Below, in pieces: positions 14,127 to 21,658 of a DNA stretch of 40,825 nucleotides. The translations under genes and the position numbers were made by a program. The DNA lies in contig CANDKT010000007.1 of NCBI GenBank assembly GCA_947385365.1, positions 1-40,825 on the forward strand, in the 5' to 3' direction. The stretch's first letter is position 1. Each line of letters starts with the position of its first letter. The notes under the pieces were generated by a model, which was given only the letters and a program-made list of their open reading frames with translations, did not search any database and was not told the origin of the DNA. The stretch comes from an uncultured Bacillota bacterium. Its GTDB lineage: Bacteria; Bacillota; Clostridia; Oscillospirales; Oscillospiraceae.

Positions 14127-16652
14127 TTAGTAGCCGCCGCTGGACCCGCCCATCAGCCCGGCCATAGCGGAGGCTTGGGAGTTCATTTCGGCGATCAGCT
14201 GCTCCAAGCGGCTGAACTGGGTGGTGTAGCGGTCGATCTGGCTGGACATTTTGTCTTCCAGGCGGTCGAGCTGCTTATCGATGCTGTTCATCTGGCTTTG
14301 GAGCGTATTGCTGTTGATGGTGGTAGGGGCTTTGATGGAACCGGCGTGGGTAATTAAGACGCCTTTGGGTTCGCCGGTTGTTTTGGCGTAAGTATTCAGC
14401 GGTTTGAGCAGGTTTTGCATCAGGCCGTTGCTGGAGGAGCCGCTTTCGGCGGATTTGGTAAAGGCGCTCGTGACCTTGTCGGGGTCTTTTTCCAAAGCGC
14501 TGCGCAGGGCGGTTTCGTCCAGGGTCAGCGTAGTCAAGCCCTCGCTGTAACTGGTGCTGAGCCCGATTTCCCGCAGGGTCTGGCCGTCGGAGCCGCCGGG
14601 GGTGATAGCGGAGAGCATTTTCCCATACAGGCCGGACAGGTTGGAGTCGCCGAAGAGGATACCCTGTTTGGCTTTTTCCTCGTAGGCTTTGATTTCGCTC
14701 TCGGACATATCGGCCTTATCCTCTTCGGTCAGCGGCTCGTAGCGTGCGCCGGTGACGGAGCCATTTTTAGTTGCGGGCATGGTGGAGTAGGCGTTTTTGA
14801 TTTCCGTGACCATAGCGTTGTAATCTTCGACCATGCTCTTGATGGCGTCCACGATCTTGTCGGCGTCGGAGGAGGACTGGAAGGTGACGGCGTCTTTTTC
14901 GGCGTCTGCCACCAACCCGTTGTTTGTTGGGATGGTCCCGTCTTCGTTTTCCTCGTAATTGAAGGTTCCTTTGAGGGTGATCTTCATGCCGTCCACGTCG
15001 AAGGTATTGCTGCTGCGGGAGACGTTTTCCAGTTTTTTGCCGTTGACGGTCATGCTGACGATGGCGTCCTGACCTCTCACGTAGTCGCTTCCGGAGGTTT
15101 CCGGGTCTCCGAAGAGGCTCTTGCCCAAGCCGCCGAAGCTGACCTGACCGGTTTCACCGGTCTCGGTCGCGGTGAAGCGGAACTCGTTGGTCATTTTGGA
15201 GTAACTGACCTTGACGCCTGCGTCGGCGTTGCTGTTGATGGCGGTGATGACGTTTTCCAGCGCGCTGTTCTTGGAGAATTTCCCCACAGAGACGCCGTTG
15301 ACCTGGAAATCGTAGAGGGCTTCGCCCTCTTCGTCCACCTGCTGCCAAGTACCATCGTAAGTCTGTTTGACGCGGTTGCCTTTGCTGTCCAGATAGTGTG
15401 TGGTGTTGCCGTCCTTATCCTTGATGGGGCGGATTTCGCCCTCGGCTTTCAGGGGGGAGTTGCTCTTTGCGATCTCGTCCCACTTATCGCCTAAAAGTTC
15501 GCCCAACTTTTTGCCGGTATTGATATAGTTGGCGTCGCCGTTTTTGGGCAGGCCCATCGCCTCGGCAGCGTTACTGGTAACGCTCACGGTGGAGCCGTCC
15601 TGCTTGGCTGTTATCTTGATTGCAAACTTGCCATCATCGCCGCCCACGGTGGTGTCGACCTTGATCTTCCCAGTGCCAAAGGCTTTCTCCAAGCTCTTCT
15701 GGAGTTCTTCCAGGTAAGCCTTGCCGGACATATCCTCCTTATATTCGGGCATGGTAACTTTTTTCGTTACGCCGTCCAGCGTGACGTTGAGGGTCTTACC
15801 GGACAGGTAATCGCCTCGCACGGTGGTATTGTCTATCAACTCCCTAGTGCCCACGTTCAGAGATGTCGTTCTGGTGCCGGGTTCGATACCTAAGGTGTCC
15901 TTGATCTTCCCGCTTGCGCTGCTGATATTGATGGCATTTCCGGCGTTTTGCTTATCTTTGAAGGTGATATTGCCGTTTTGCACGACGACGCTAATCATAT
16001 CGCTGGCTTTTTTGGTATCGCCGGAGCTGGTCGTCATTTGGATATTGCTCAATTTTTTCTGGATACCGGCGGCCAGTTCGTCCACATTCTTGTAGGTTTC
16101 CAGTTCGCCGAACTCCAGGTCCACGGAGCGGGTCCCGCCGTATTTCAGGGTCAAGCTGCCGGAGACTTTGCTCTGGGGCAATTTTTCAGCCAGGTCCAGT
16201 TCCGCGCCTTGGATCATCTGGTCATAAGCAACGCCGCCCAGCTGTCCCACGCGGTAGGAAGCGGCGGTTGCCAACTGTTTGACGCCCAGGAGTTGGACTT
16301 CGCTGCTGGTCCGGCCGGTCGCGGTGACTTTATCGGCGTAGGTTCCACCGGTTGTTGTTTTGACGGCGTTGCTGAAGAAGCCGTTACTGGCCAGGTTGGT
16401 GCTGGAGGCGTAAGAGGTGTATTTTTGGGTAAAGTTAGCCATCTTGTCGATGATGCTCCGGTACGCCTCCTGCTGCCATTCGACCTTGGTTCGTTTCTGC
16501 TGAAGTCTCTGCATTTTCAATTTAATGCCGGCGACGGCATTTTCGATCATGCTCTCGGTATCCATACCGCTGGCCAGACCGGAGAGAACATTCCGATTGC
16601 CATAAATACTGCTTGCGCTGCTCGCGTTGCTCAAGCTGGTAATAGACGCCAA
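14127..16652 (-). CDS. fliD: Filament cap protein FliD, enlarged
   Basis: FliD caps the growing filament and folds incoming flagellin. The 841 residues exceed the usual 450-700. The N-terminal FliD domain shows LSGLASGMDTESMIENAV (about 24-41) and helix MQRLQQKRTKVEWQQEAYRS. A Flagellin-IN-like unit (FQVNGVSVGKFSKNSALENV...) lies mid-protein. The C-terminal FliD domain ends with the coiled coil LDRLEDKMSSQIDRYTTQFS and a glycine/serine tail. The start is TTG at 16652, with AAAGGAG 8 bases upstream; no nearby ATG fits. Inserted length in the middle should be surface-exposed and variable. A sigma-28-like promoter lies about 40 bases upstream. Confidence 0.96.
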   Translation of the reverse strand: MASITSLSNASSASSIYGNRNVLSGLASGMDTESMIENAVAGIKLKMQRLQQKRTKVEWQQEAYRSIIDKMANFTQKYTSYASSTNLASNGFFSNAVKTTTGGTYADKVTATGRTSSEVQLLGVKQLATAASYRVGQLGGVAYDQMIQGAELDLAEKLPQSKVSGSLTLKYGGTRSVDLEFGELETYKNVDELAAGIQKKLSNIQMTTSSGDTKKASDMISVVVQNGNITFKDKQNAGNAINISSASGKIKDTLGIEPGTRTTSLNVGTRELIDNTTVRGDYLSGKTLNVTLDGVTKKVTMPEYKEDMSGKAYLEELQKSLEKAFGTGKIKVDTTVGGDDGKFAIKITAKQDGSTVSVTSNAAEAMGLPKNGDANYINTGKKLGELLGDKWDEIAKSNSPLKAEGEIRPIKDKDGNTTHYLDSKGNRVKQTYDGTWQQVDEEGEALYDFQVNGVSVGKFSKNSALENVITAINSNADAGVKVSYSKMTNEFRFTATETGETGQVSFGGLGKSLFGDPETSGSDYVRGQDAIVSMTVNGKKLENVSRSSNTFDVDGMKITLKGTFNYEENEDGTIPTNNGLVADAEKDAVTFQSSSDADKIVDAIKSMVEDYNAMVTEIKNAYSTMPATKNGSVTGARYEPLTEEDKADMSESEIKAYEEKAKQGILFGDSNLSGLYGKMLSAITPGGSDGQTLREIGLSTSYSEGLTTLTLDETALRSALEKDPDKVTSAFTKSAESGSSSNGLMQNLLKPLNTYAKTTGEPKGVLITHAGSIKAPTTINSNTLQSQMNSIDKQLDRLEDKMSSQIDRYTTQFSRLEQLIAEMNSQASAMAGLMGGSSGGY

Positions 16653-16983
16653 ATTCCTCGCTCCTTTCCAATCAGTTGGTACCGGGCGGCGTTATGTGGA
16701 GTCGTCCGGGCCGGTTTAAACATCAAAATCACCGCCGGTTCTCCGGAAAGAGCGGCGGCGGCCATGTAAAAAATGTCCGCGCTGTGCGGGTTTTCGGGGC
16801 ATCCGTTCCGGGTCGGAGGCCGAGGCATTTGCTTTTGGCGGGCGGGATGAGCGGTCCTGCGGCGGTCAAAAGAAAAAATTTTTTCGTGTTTTTTCAATCT
16901 ACCTCTGTATTTTTTTATCGGCGTGTAGTATAGTAAACTTAAGAGTTTTCTCCAAATTTTTGTTTCAAGGGAGGGACGGTTCC
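16653..16983. other. Divergent intergenic region between fliD and parA (331 bases)
   Basis: No gene is supported here. It holds the fliD ribosome site and a sigma-28-like promoter on the left, a GC-rich middle with short inverted repeats, and an AT-rich stretch of A and T runs (about 16868-16918) before the parA start. A TATAGT at 16929-16934 could be a -10 box for parA, but I see no convincing -35. GGGAGGGA at about 16969-16976 is the parA ribosome site. Confidence 0.6.
16692..16718 (-). promoter_or_regulatory. Possible sigma-28 promoter of fliD
   Basis: Read on the - strand: TAAA (16718-16715), a 15-base spacer and CCACATAA (16699-16692). The sigma-28 consensus is TAAA-N15-GCCGATAA; the -35 and spacing match exactly and five of eight -10 bases agree. 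The position, about 40 bases before the fliD start, is suitable, and fliD is SigD-dependent in Bacillus. Confidence 0.4.
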
Positions 16984-17763
16984 GTGACGCAAATCATCAC
17001 CGTCACAAATCAAAAAGGCGGCGTGGGAAAAACCACGACGTCTTCCGCGCTGGTCTGCGGGCTCCGCCAGCGCGGGGCCAATGTTTTAGGCATTGATCTG
17101 GACCCGCAGGGCAATTTAGGGTTCACCTTAGGTCTGGACATCAACACCGGGCACACAATCTACGATGTGCTGAAGGGCAGCTGTTCCATTGAGGAAGCGA
17201 TTGCTTCCACGGAGTACGGAGACGTACTGCCCTCTGACATCATGCTCTCGGCGGCGGAAGTGGAGTTCACCATGCCCAGGCGGGAATTTCTGCTGGATCA
17301 ATATTTGGCTTCGGTGCGTTCCCGGTATGATTTCATTATCATCGACACGCCGCCCGCGTTGAACGTCCTCACGGTGAACGCCTACGTAGCCTCGGACGGG
17401 CTGATCGTGCCTATGGAGGCGGAGGTTCTCAGTCTGGTGGGCATCACGCAGCTCCAGGAGACCATCGAAACGGTCCGCGCCTCGTTCAACCCGCATTTGA
17501 AGGTGTTGGGGATTCTGCTCAACAAGTTCAACCCCCGGCTCACGCTCTCGCGGGACATACTGGAGCTGGCGGAGGAAGTAGCGGAGCAGCTGGACAGTCA
17601 GGTATTCGAATCGAAAGTCCGCCGGGGCGTTGGCGTAGCGATGGCCCCGGCCCACGGGCAGAGCGTGCTGACGTTCCAACCCAAGTCCCGTCCGGCGCAG
17701 GATCTGCAAGCCATCGTGGACGTAGTGGCTGGGGATCGGTTCGCGCTGCCGAAGCAGGAGTGA
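16984..17763 (+). CDS. ParA-family Walker ATPase
   Basis: A 259-residue ParA/Soj-type ATPase. The deviant Walker A is NQKGGVGKTTT (9-19, signature Lys11), followed by GIDLDPQGN (36-44) and FIIIDTPPALN (Walker B). These dimerise on ATP and bind DNA or a scaffold to position cargo. The 'DPQGN' form fits ParA/ParC-like partition or array-positioning proteins more than FlhG/MinD, and no FlhG-type N-terminal activation helix is present. I chose GTG 16984 over TTG 16960 because GGGAGGGA lies 8 bases before it. No ParB is adjacent; the next gene is the ComFB-domain protein. A role in placing flagella or chemoreceptor arrays is inference from context. Confidence 0.9.
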   Translation: MTQIITVTNQKGGVGKTTTSSALVCGLRQRGANVLGIDLDPQGNLGFTLGLDINTGHTIYDVLKGSCSIEEAIASTEYGDVLPSDIMLSAAEVEFTMPRREFLLDQYLASVRSRYDFIIIDTPPALNVLTVNAYVASDGLIVPMEAEVLSLVGITQLQETIETVRASFNPHLKVLGILLNKFNPRLTLSRDILELAEEVAEQLDSQVFESKVRRGVGVAMAPAHGQSVLTFQPKSRPAQDLQAIVDVVAGDRFALPKQE

Positions 17764-17833
17764 ACGGCCTGCGGTCCCGAACGCCGAGCAGGCTCCGGGC
17801 GCAGGGAATCTATAAGTTTAAGGAGAATTGATT

Positions 17834-18421
17834 ATGGCTTCCAAGGACAACAGAGGAAAAACGACTAAGACCGCGCGGGTGATGAACTTGCTGAGCAAGA
17901 AGCAGGACGCGCCCGCCGCGGAGGAGACCGGAGAAGTTTCCGCCGCCGCCACCCCGCCTATCGTCTCTTCGCTGGCACCTGACGCCGCCGTCTCGGTGCA
18001 GATCAAGAACGCGCTGGAGGACGCGCTGGAAGGCGAGCCGGACGCGTCCGGTCCCGACGCGCCCCAGGTCCAAGAGGAGGTCCCGGTGGAACCGGAGGCC
18101 CCGGTCGAGCCTGTTTCGGAGTCTCCCGCGCCCGCCGGCGTGCAGGAACAGCAGCCGACTTACGTCAACGTCATGCAGATCCTGGTGGAGGAGCAGGCGC
18201 CCAAATACATCCGGCTCACGGGCACCTGCCAGTGTCCCCGCTGCGTGAACGACGTGAAGGCCATCACGCTGAACAATCTGCCGTCGAAGTACGTTGTGAT
18301 GGAGCAAGGCGACATGATCCCGCGGCTGACCATCTACGAAGGGCGGTTCAGCAGCGATATCATCGCGCAGCTGATGAACGCTTGCAAAATCGTCTCGGAC
18401 ACGCCCCACCACAGCCGCTGA
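17834..18421 (+). CDS. ComFB-domain protein with long acidic N-terminal extension
   Basis: A 195-residue protein from ATG 17834 (AAGGAGA at 17820-17826). Residues 1-25 are basic (KDNRGKTTKTARVMNLLSKK). Residues 26-107 are low-complexity, rich in Ala, Pro, Glu and Val. Residues 108-190 match the ComFB family: YVNVMQILVEEQAPKYIR, then the three cysteines of CQCPRC (132, 134, 137), VNDVKAITLNNLPSKYVV. ComFB proteins are reported in the literature as cyclic di-nucleotide receptors, including c-di-GMP in cyanobacteria; ligand binding here is inference. The gene follows parA by 70 bases with no terminator between them. The basic start could touch ParA or DNA. Confidence 0.85.
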   Translation: MASKDNRGKTTKTARVMNLLSKKQDAPAAEETGEVSAAATPPIVSSLAPDAAVSVQIKNALEDALEGEPDASGPDAPQVQEEVPVEPEAPVEPVSESPAPAGVQEQQPTYVNVMQILVEEQAPKYIRLTGTCQCPRCVNDVKAITLNNLPSKYVVMEQGDMIPRLTIYEGRFSSDIIAQLMNACKIVSDTPHHSR

Positions 18422-18438
18422 GGAGCTGGGAAAAAAGC

Positions 18439-18488
18439 AAGCCCCGCGGAGGTCTGCGCAAAGCGCAAACTTCCGCGGGGTTTGTTTT
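18439..18488 (+). terminator. Intrinsic terminator of the parA-comFB unit
   Basis: A long hairpin: GCCCCGCGGAGGT (18441-18453) pairs with ACTTCCGCGGGG (18469-18480) with one G-U pair, and TGCGC/GCGCA closes an AAA loop inside. TTTGTTTT follows at 18481-18488. It starts 18 bases after the ComFB gene stop. Confidence 0.88.
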
Positions 18489-18517
18489 AGGGAAACTTCA
18501 AAGGGCGGACCGCCCCT

Positions 18518-18745
18518 AAAAACCGCATTCTCCCCGGAGGGGAGAGGATGCAAACAAAAACCGTATTCTCCCTCGAAGGGGGAGGATGCAAACAAAAACC
18601 GTATTCTCCCTCGAAGGGGGAGGATACAAATAAAAACCGTATTCTCCCCCGGAGGGGGAGAATGCAAATAAAAACCGTATTCTCCCCCGGAGGGGGAGAA
18701 TGCAAATAAAAACCGTATTCTCCCCCGGAGGGGGAGAATACAAAA
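18518..18745. repeat. Six tandem 38-bp hairpin repeats
   Basis: Copies start at 18518, 18556, 18594, 18632, 18670 and 18708, exactly 38 bases apart. Each has AAAAACCGT (or CGC), a palindrome (ATTCTCCCCC-GGA-GGGGGAGAAT in copies 4-6) and a GCAAAT or GCAAAC tail. Copies 4 and 5 are identical and copy 6 is near-identical; in copy 6 the stem extends to 12 bp (GTATTC...GAATAC). Copies 2 and 3 vary the stem and copy 1 is shortest. Read on the - strand, each hairpin is followed by GGTTTTTATTT, so the array resembles a series of intrinsic terminators just past cheV, the last gene of the fla/che operon. No real gene lies in this 347-base gap (18422-18768). Confidence 0.95.
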
Positions 18746-18768
18746 AGTATTATGGAAGGCTCCAGAGT

Positions 18769-19695
18769 TCACATCTGCTTCTGGCGCATGAGCAGGTGGT
18801 CCATCACCTCGACCAGGCGTCCGATTTCAGGTTTGCTCATCTGCTCGTTCGCGCCCAACTCTTTGCCTTTACGGCGCATTTCCTCTGTAATCAGGGAGGA
18901 GAAGATAATGAGCGGGATATGCTTGAGCAGCGGGTCGTCCTTGACCAGCTTGGTGAGGCGGTGTCCATCCATCTGAGGCATTTCGATATCGGTAATAATC
19001 AGGGCCACTTTGCGGCTCAGTTCGTCCGACTCCCGCAGGGGCTGGAGGAAGTTCCACAACTCCTGACCGTTGGAGAACATCGTGACGTTGACGTAACCGG
19101 ATCTGTGGAGTGCTTCGGAGATCATGCGGCTGAGGAGGATGGAGTCCTCTGCCACCAGGATAGGCGCTTCGCTGCGCTCCCGTTTGCCCAAGCGGTCCAC
19201 TTCGGACATTTGGATTGTGGTTTCGGGGGCGATTTCGGCCACGATTTTTTCGAAGTCCAGGATCGTGACCAAGTTATCGCCGCACTGGGCGATACCGGTT
19301 GCGACGCCCTCGTCTCCGCCGGAGACGGTTTTATCGGGCTTCTGGATATCCATCCAGGAGATGCGGCTGATTCCCACCACGGTATGCACCCGGAAGCCGA
19401 TATTCATTTTGTTGAAGTTGGTCAGGATAAACAGGTCCTTCGGACCTTTTTCGCAGGGTCTCTGGAGGAGGTAGCGCGGAAGGTCCACCACCGTCAGCAC
19501 GAGGTCCCGCGGTTTAAAGACGCCTTCCACTGCGGGGTGAGCGTGGGGCATAGGTTTGACCGGGGCGGACATCAGGATCTCTTTGACCTTGGCCACGTTG
19601 ATGCCGTAGAGGTTGCCGTTGATGGTGAACTCCATCACTTCGATCTCGTTGGTTCCCGACTCCAACAAGATACCTCTCTTGTCTTCTTCCAGCAT
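18769..19695 (-). CDS. cheV: Chemotaxis protein CheV (CheW-receiver fusion)
   Basis: CheV couples receptors to CheA and tunes adaptation through its own phosphorylation. The 308 residues hold a CheW domain (about 18-155, with VKEILMSAPVKPMPHAHPAV) and a receiver domain (about 177-305). The receiver has acidic pair E183/D184, phospho-acceptor D236 in ITDIEMPQMDG, S266/S267 and K288 in SKPE. It lies 48 bases after cheD and is the last gene of the fla/che operon; the repeat array follows. CheA and CheW are not in the window, so CheV would work with copies encoded elsewhere. Confidence 0.97.
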   Translation of the reverse strand: MLEEDKRGILLESGTNEIEVMEFTINGNLYGINVAKVKEILMSAPVKPMPHAHPAVEGVFKPRDLVLTVVDLPRYLLQRPCEKGPKDLFILTNFNKMNIGFRVHTVVGISRISWMDIQKPDKTVSGGDEGVATGIAQCGDNLVTILDFEKIVAEIAPETTIQMSEVDRLGKRERSEAPILVAEDSILLSRMISEALHRSGYVNVTMFSNGQELWNFLQPLRESDELSRKVALIITDIEMPQMDGHRLTKLVKDDPLLKHIPLIIFSSLITEEMRRKGKELGANEQMSKPEIGRLVEVMDHLLMRQKQM

Positions 19696-19743
19696 ATCCA
19701 GAACACTCCCTTCCCAAGCAAATTTTTCTGTACCCGACTGCGA

Positions 19744-20223
19744 TCAGATAATCAGTTCGGGCCGTCCGTAGCTGCGCACGCAGCCCAGACCGCTGGCCAC
19801 ATCGAAGAGCAAGGTCCGGGCGACTTTCCCGCCCACGTCCTCTTTCAGCAGGCGGATGCCCTCTCGTTTCAGGTTCAGGTGGACGCTCTCGATATTGCGC
19901 TGGCCGATATTGCCCATAGACTCGCTGCTGGTTTCGAACATTTTCGCCCCCCCGGCGATCTTCGCGGTGATGCGGGAGCGGACCGCGCCCATGGACTCCA
20001 TTTTCTTCAAGGTCTCGCGGATACCGGTATCGGCGTATTTCATTGGATTTTTCCGGCCGGTCTCCATATTCAGGGGCAGCATGACGTGGACCAGCGCGCC
20101 GAGTTTAATCAGCGGGTCATACAGGCAGATGCCGATGCAGGACCCCAGCGCGTAAGTGACCAGCATACCGTTTCCCTTGGCCAGTTTCATGTCTGCGATA
20201 CCGATTGTAATCTTATTGTCCAT
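19744..20223 (-). CDS. cheD: Chemoreceptor glutamine deamidase CheD
   Basis: CheD deamidates glutamines on chemoreceptors and partners CheC. The 159 residues match the family. The catalytic Cys29 lies in TYALGSCIGICLYD and His46 in ALVHVMLP, with the Thr in RITAKIAGGAKMF. Its ATG lies inside the end of cheC, overlapping by 11 bases, so the two are translationally coupled. That fits the CheC-CheD heterodimer known from Thermotoga and Bacillus. Confidence 0.97.
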   Translation of the reverse strand: MDNKITIGIADMKLAKGNGMLVTYALGSCIGICLYDPLIKLGALVHVMLPLNMETGRKNPMKYADTGIRETLKKMESMGAVRSRITAKIAGGAKMFETSSESMGNIGQRNIESVHLNLKREGIRLLKEDVGGKVARTLLFDVASGLGCVRSYGRPELII

Positions 20224-20842
20224 CGCTAACGCCCAGCTTCCTCAAAAGCACGTTCAGGGACCGCACGTCCGGCGACAGGAGCAGCCGGCAGGGGACTTCC
20301 TTTTCGTTGCAGATAAAGTTGCCTCCGATGGTCATGATGTAGTTGGACTGACCGCCGTACTCCGCCATAGGGACGGCTAAGATCGCGCCCTGCATATCCA
20401 CGGTGAACGCGGGGACGGTCAGGCGGATATCCAGCCCGGCCAAGTCGCTCAGCGCGCCGATGAAGGTGGAGATCAGGATATTTCCGGTTTCGATCAGCAG
20501 GGAATTTTCCAATTCCATCAGCTCGGAGTACTCCATGATCTTCCGTTCCAGGATGTGGTCGAGGACCAGGTTGACGAAATCCAGCTGCTGCACGGAGAGC
20601 ATGATCCCGTTGAACTGTCCGCGCAGTTTGACCAGCACGCCCGCGGTGATCTCCTCCGGGCCGCCGATCCATTCGATGGCCTCGTTATACTCCATGATGC
20701 GCACTTCGGGCATTGTGATGCGCACCTCGCGGCCCAGCATGGTAGACAGAGCGGTCGCGGCATTCCCAGTACCGATACTGCCGACTTCCCGGAGGGTATC
20801 CAGTTGCAGGGAGTTGAGTTCATCATAATTTTTGATTTCCAT
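20213..20842 (-). CDS. cheC: CheY-phosphate phosphatase CheC
   Basis: CheC dephosphorylates CheY-P and binds CheD. The 209 residues contain two ExxN-type sites. The second, E118-T-G-N121 in LLIETGNILISTF, is intact. The first reads E19-V-G-S22 in LREVGSIGTGNAA, with Ser where Bacillus CheC has Asn. In Bacillus the second site contributes more, so activity is probably kept. It lies 60 bases after flhP and overlaps cheD. The gap upstream has a small CTCCC/GGGAG palindrome (about 20874-20891). Confidence 0.96.
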   Translation of the reverse strand: MEIKNYDELNSLQLDTLREVGSIGTGNAATALSTMLGREVRITMPEVRIMEYNEAIEWIGGPEEITAGVLVKLRGQFNGIMLSVQQLDFVNLVLDHILERKIMEYSELMELENSLLIETGNILISTFIGALSDLAGLDIRLTVPAFTVDMQGAILAVPMAEYGGQSNYIMTIGGNFICNEKEVPCRLLLSPDVRSLNVLLRKLGVSDGQ

Positions 20843-20902
20843 TCTCTCATCATCCCATCTTGATTCGATTTATCCTCCCGCTCCGGGGGAGGGACGCGGG
20901 GC

Positions 20903-21643
20903 TCAGCGCAGGTTATTGACGGTCGTTTCGATCTCGTCGGAGGTCTGCACCACTTTGAGGGCCAGGCCGTAGGCGCGTTGGGATTCGATGACCTTGCTCA
21001 TTTCCTCGGCGAGGTCCGCGTTGGAGCGTTCCAGGGAGCCCTTGAGCAGCTTGCCGGACCCGACCCAGAGGGTACCGTTTTTATCGACGGGCAGGTAACG
21101 GGTCCCGTCGATCTGTTCCATTCCGTTGTAGTTGGTGTAGTCGAAGATACCCACGGGGAGTTCCTCGGTTGGGTCGGTCACTTGGATCAAGCCGCCCTCC
21201 TGACTGAGGACGAAGCGGCCGGCGCCGTCGCCCAGACAGAACACGGTCTCCATCACGGGCTGGCCCAGCTCATCGGTCTCGCCGGTGGCCTGCTGGTGTT
21301 CGGACATCGTGAACGCGCCGTTCCGGGTGAAGGACACCTCGCCGGAGTCCAGGTCGATCAGGGCGAAGAAGCCCTCGCCGTCGATCATGTAATCCAAAGC
21401 CCGGCCGGTATCGGCGGGGCCGCCTTGGGCGAAATTGGTGGAGGTCATCAGCAGACGCGCCCCCACGCCCATAGGCAGTTCCTCGTCGATGCCCCGGAAG
21501 TTCTGGCACATCAGGGCGGTGAAATCGGCCCGGTCGGCTTTGAAGCCGAACGTATTCAGGTTGGCGATGTTGTCGCCGTGGACGTTCAGGCGGCGCAGCT
21601 GCTGATGTGCGCCCACTGCGCCGATATAGAAGGATTGCTCCAT
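20903..21643 (-). CDS. flhP: Rod/hook-family protein, FlhP-like (FlgG/FlgF type)
   Basis: A 246-residue member of the flagellar rod family, with an N-terminal motif LNVHGDNIANLNTFGFKADR (about 19-38), a central FlgG-like beta region including ALDYMIDGEGFFAL, and a C-terminal helix EEMSKVIESQRAYGLALKVV. It follows a paralogue by 15 bases. The pair matches Bacillus flhO-flhP, which form the distal rod. FlgF versus FlgG naming cannot be settled from sequence alone. Exported through the flagellar gate without a signal peptide. Confidence 0.9.
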   Translation of the reverse strand: MEQSFYIGAVGAHQQLRRLNVHGDNIANLNTFGFKADRADFTALMCQNFRGIDEELPMGVGARLLMTSTNFAQGGPADTGRALDYMIDGEGFFALIDLDSGEVSFTRNGAFTMSEHQQATGETDELGQPVMETVFCLGDGAGRFVLSQEGGLIQVTDPTEELPVGIFDYTNYNGMEQIDGTRYLPVDKNGTLWVGSGKLLKGSLERSNADLAEEMSKVIESQRAYGLALKVVQTSDEIETTVNNLR

Positions 21644-21658
21644 AGATTCTGCCTCCTC

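Noticed and set aside
18518..18745. CRISPR array
   Set aside because: There are no unique spacers: units are contiguous with a constant 38-base period, each internally palindromic, and no cas genes are present.
17810..18772. Long - strand frame across the ComFB gene and repeat array giving repeated 'PLRGRIRFLFA' peptides
   Set aside because: The 38-bp repeat is not a multiple of three, so the peptides arise from frame-shifting repeat reads; no ribosome site, and it lies antisense to a well-supported gene.
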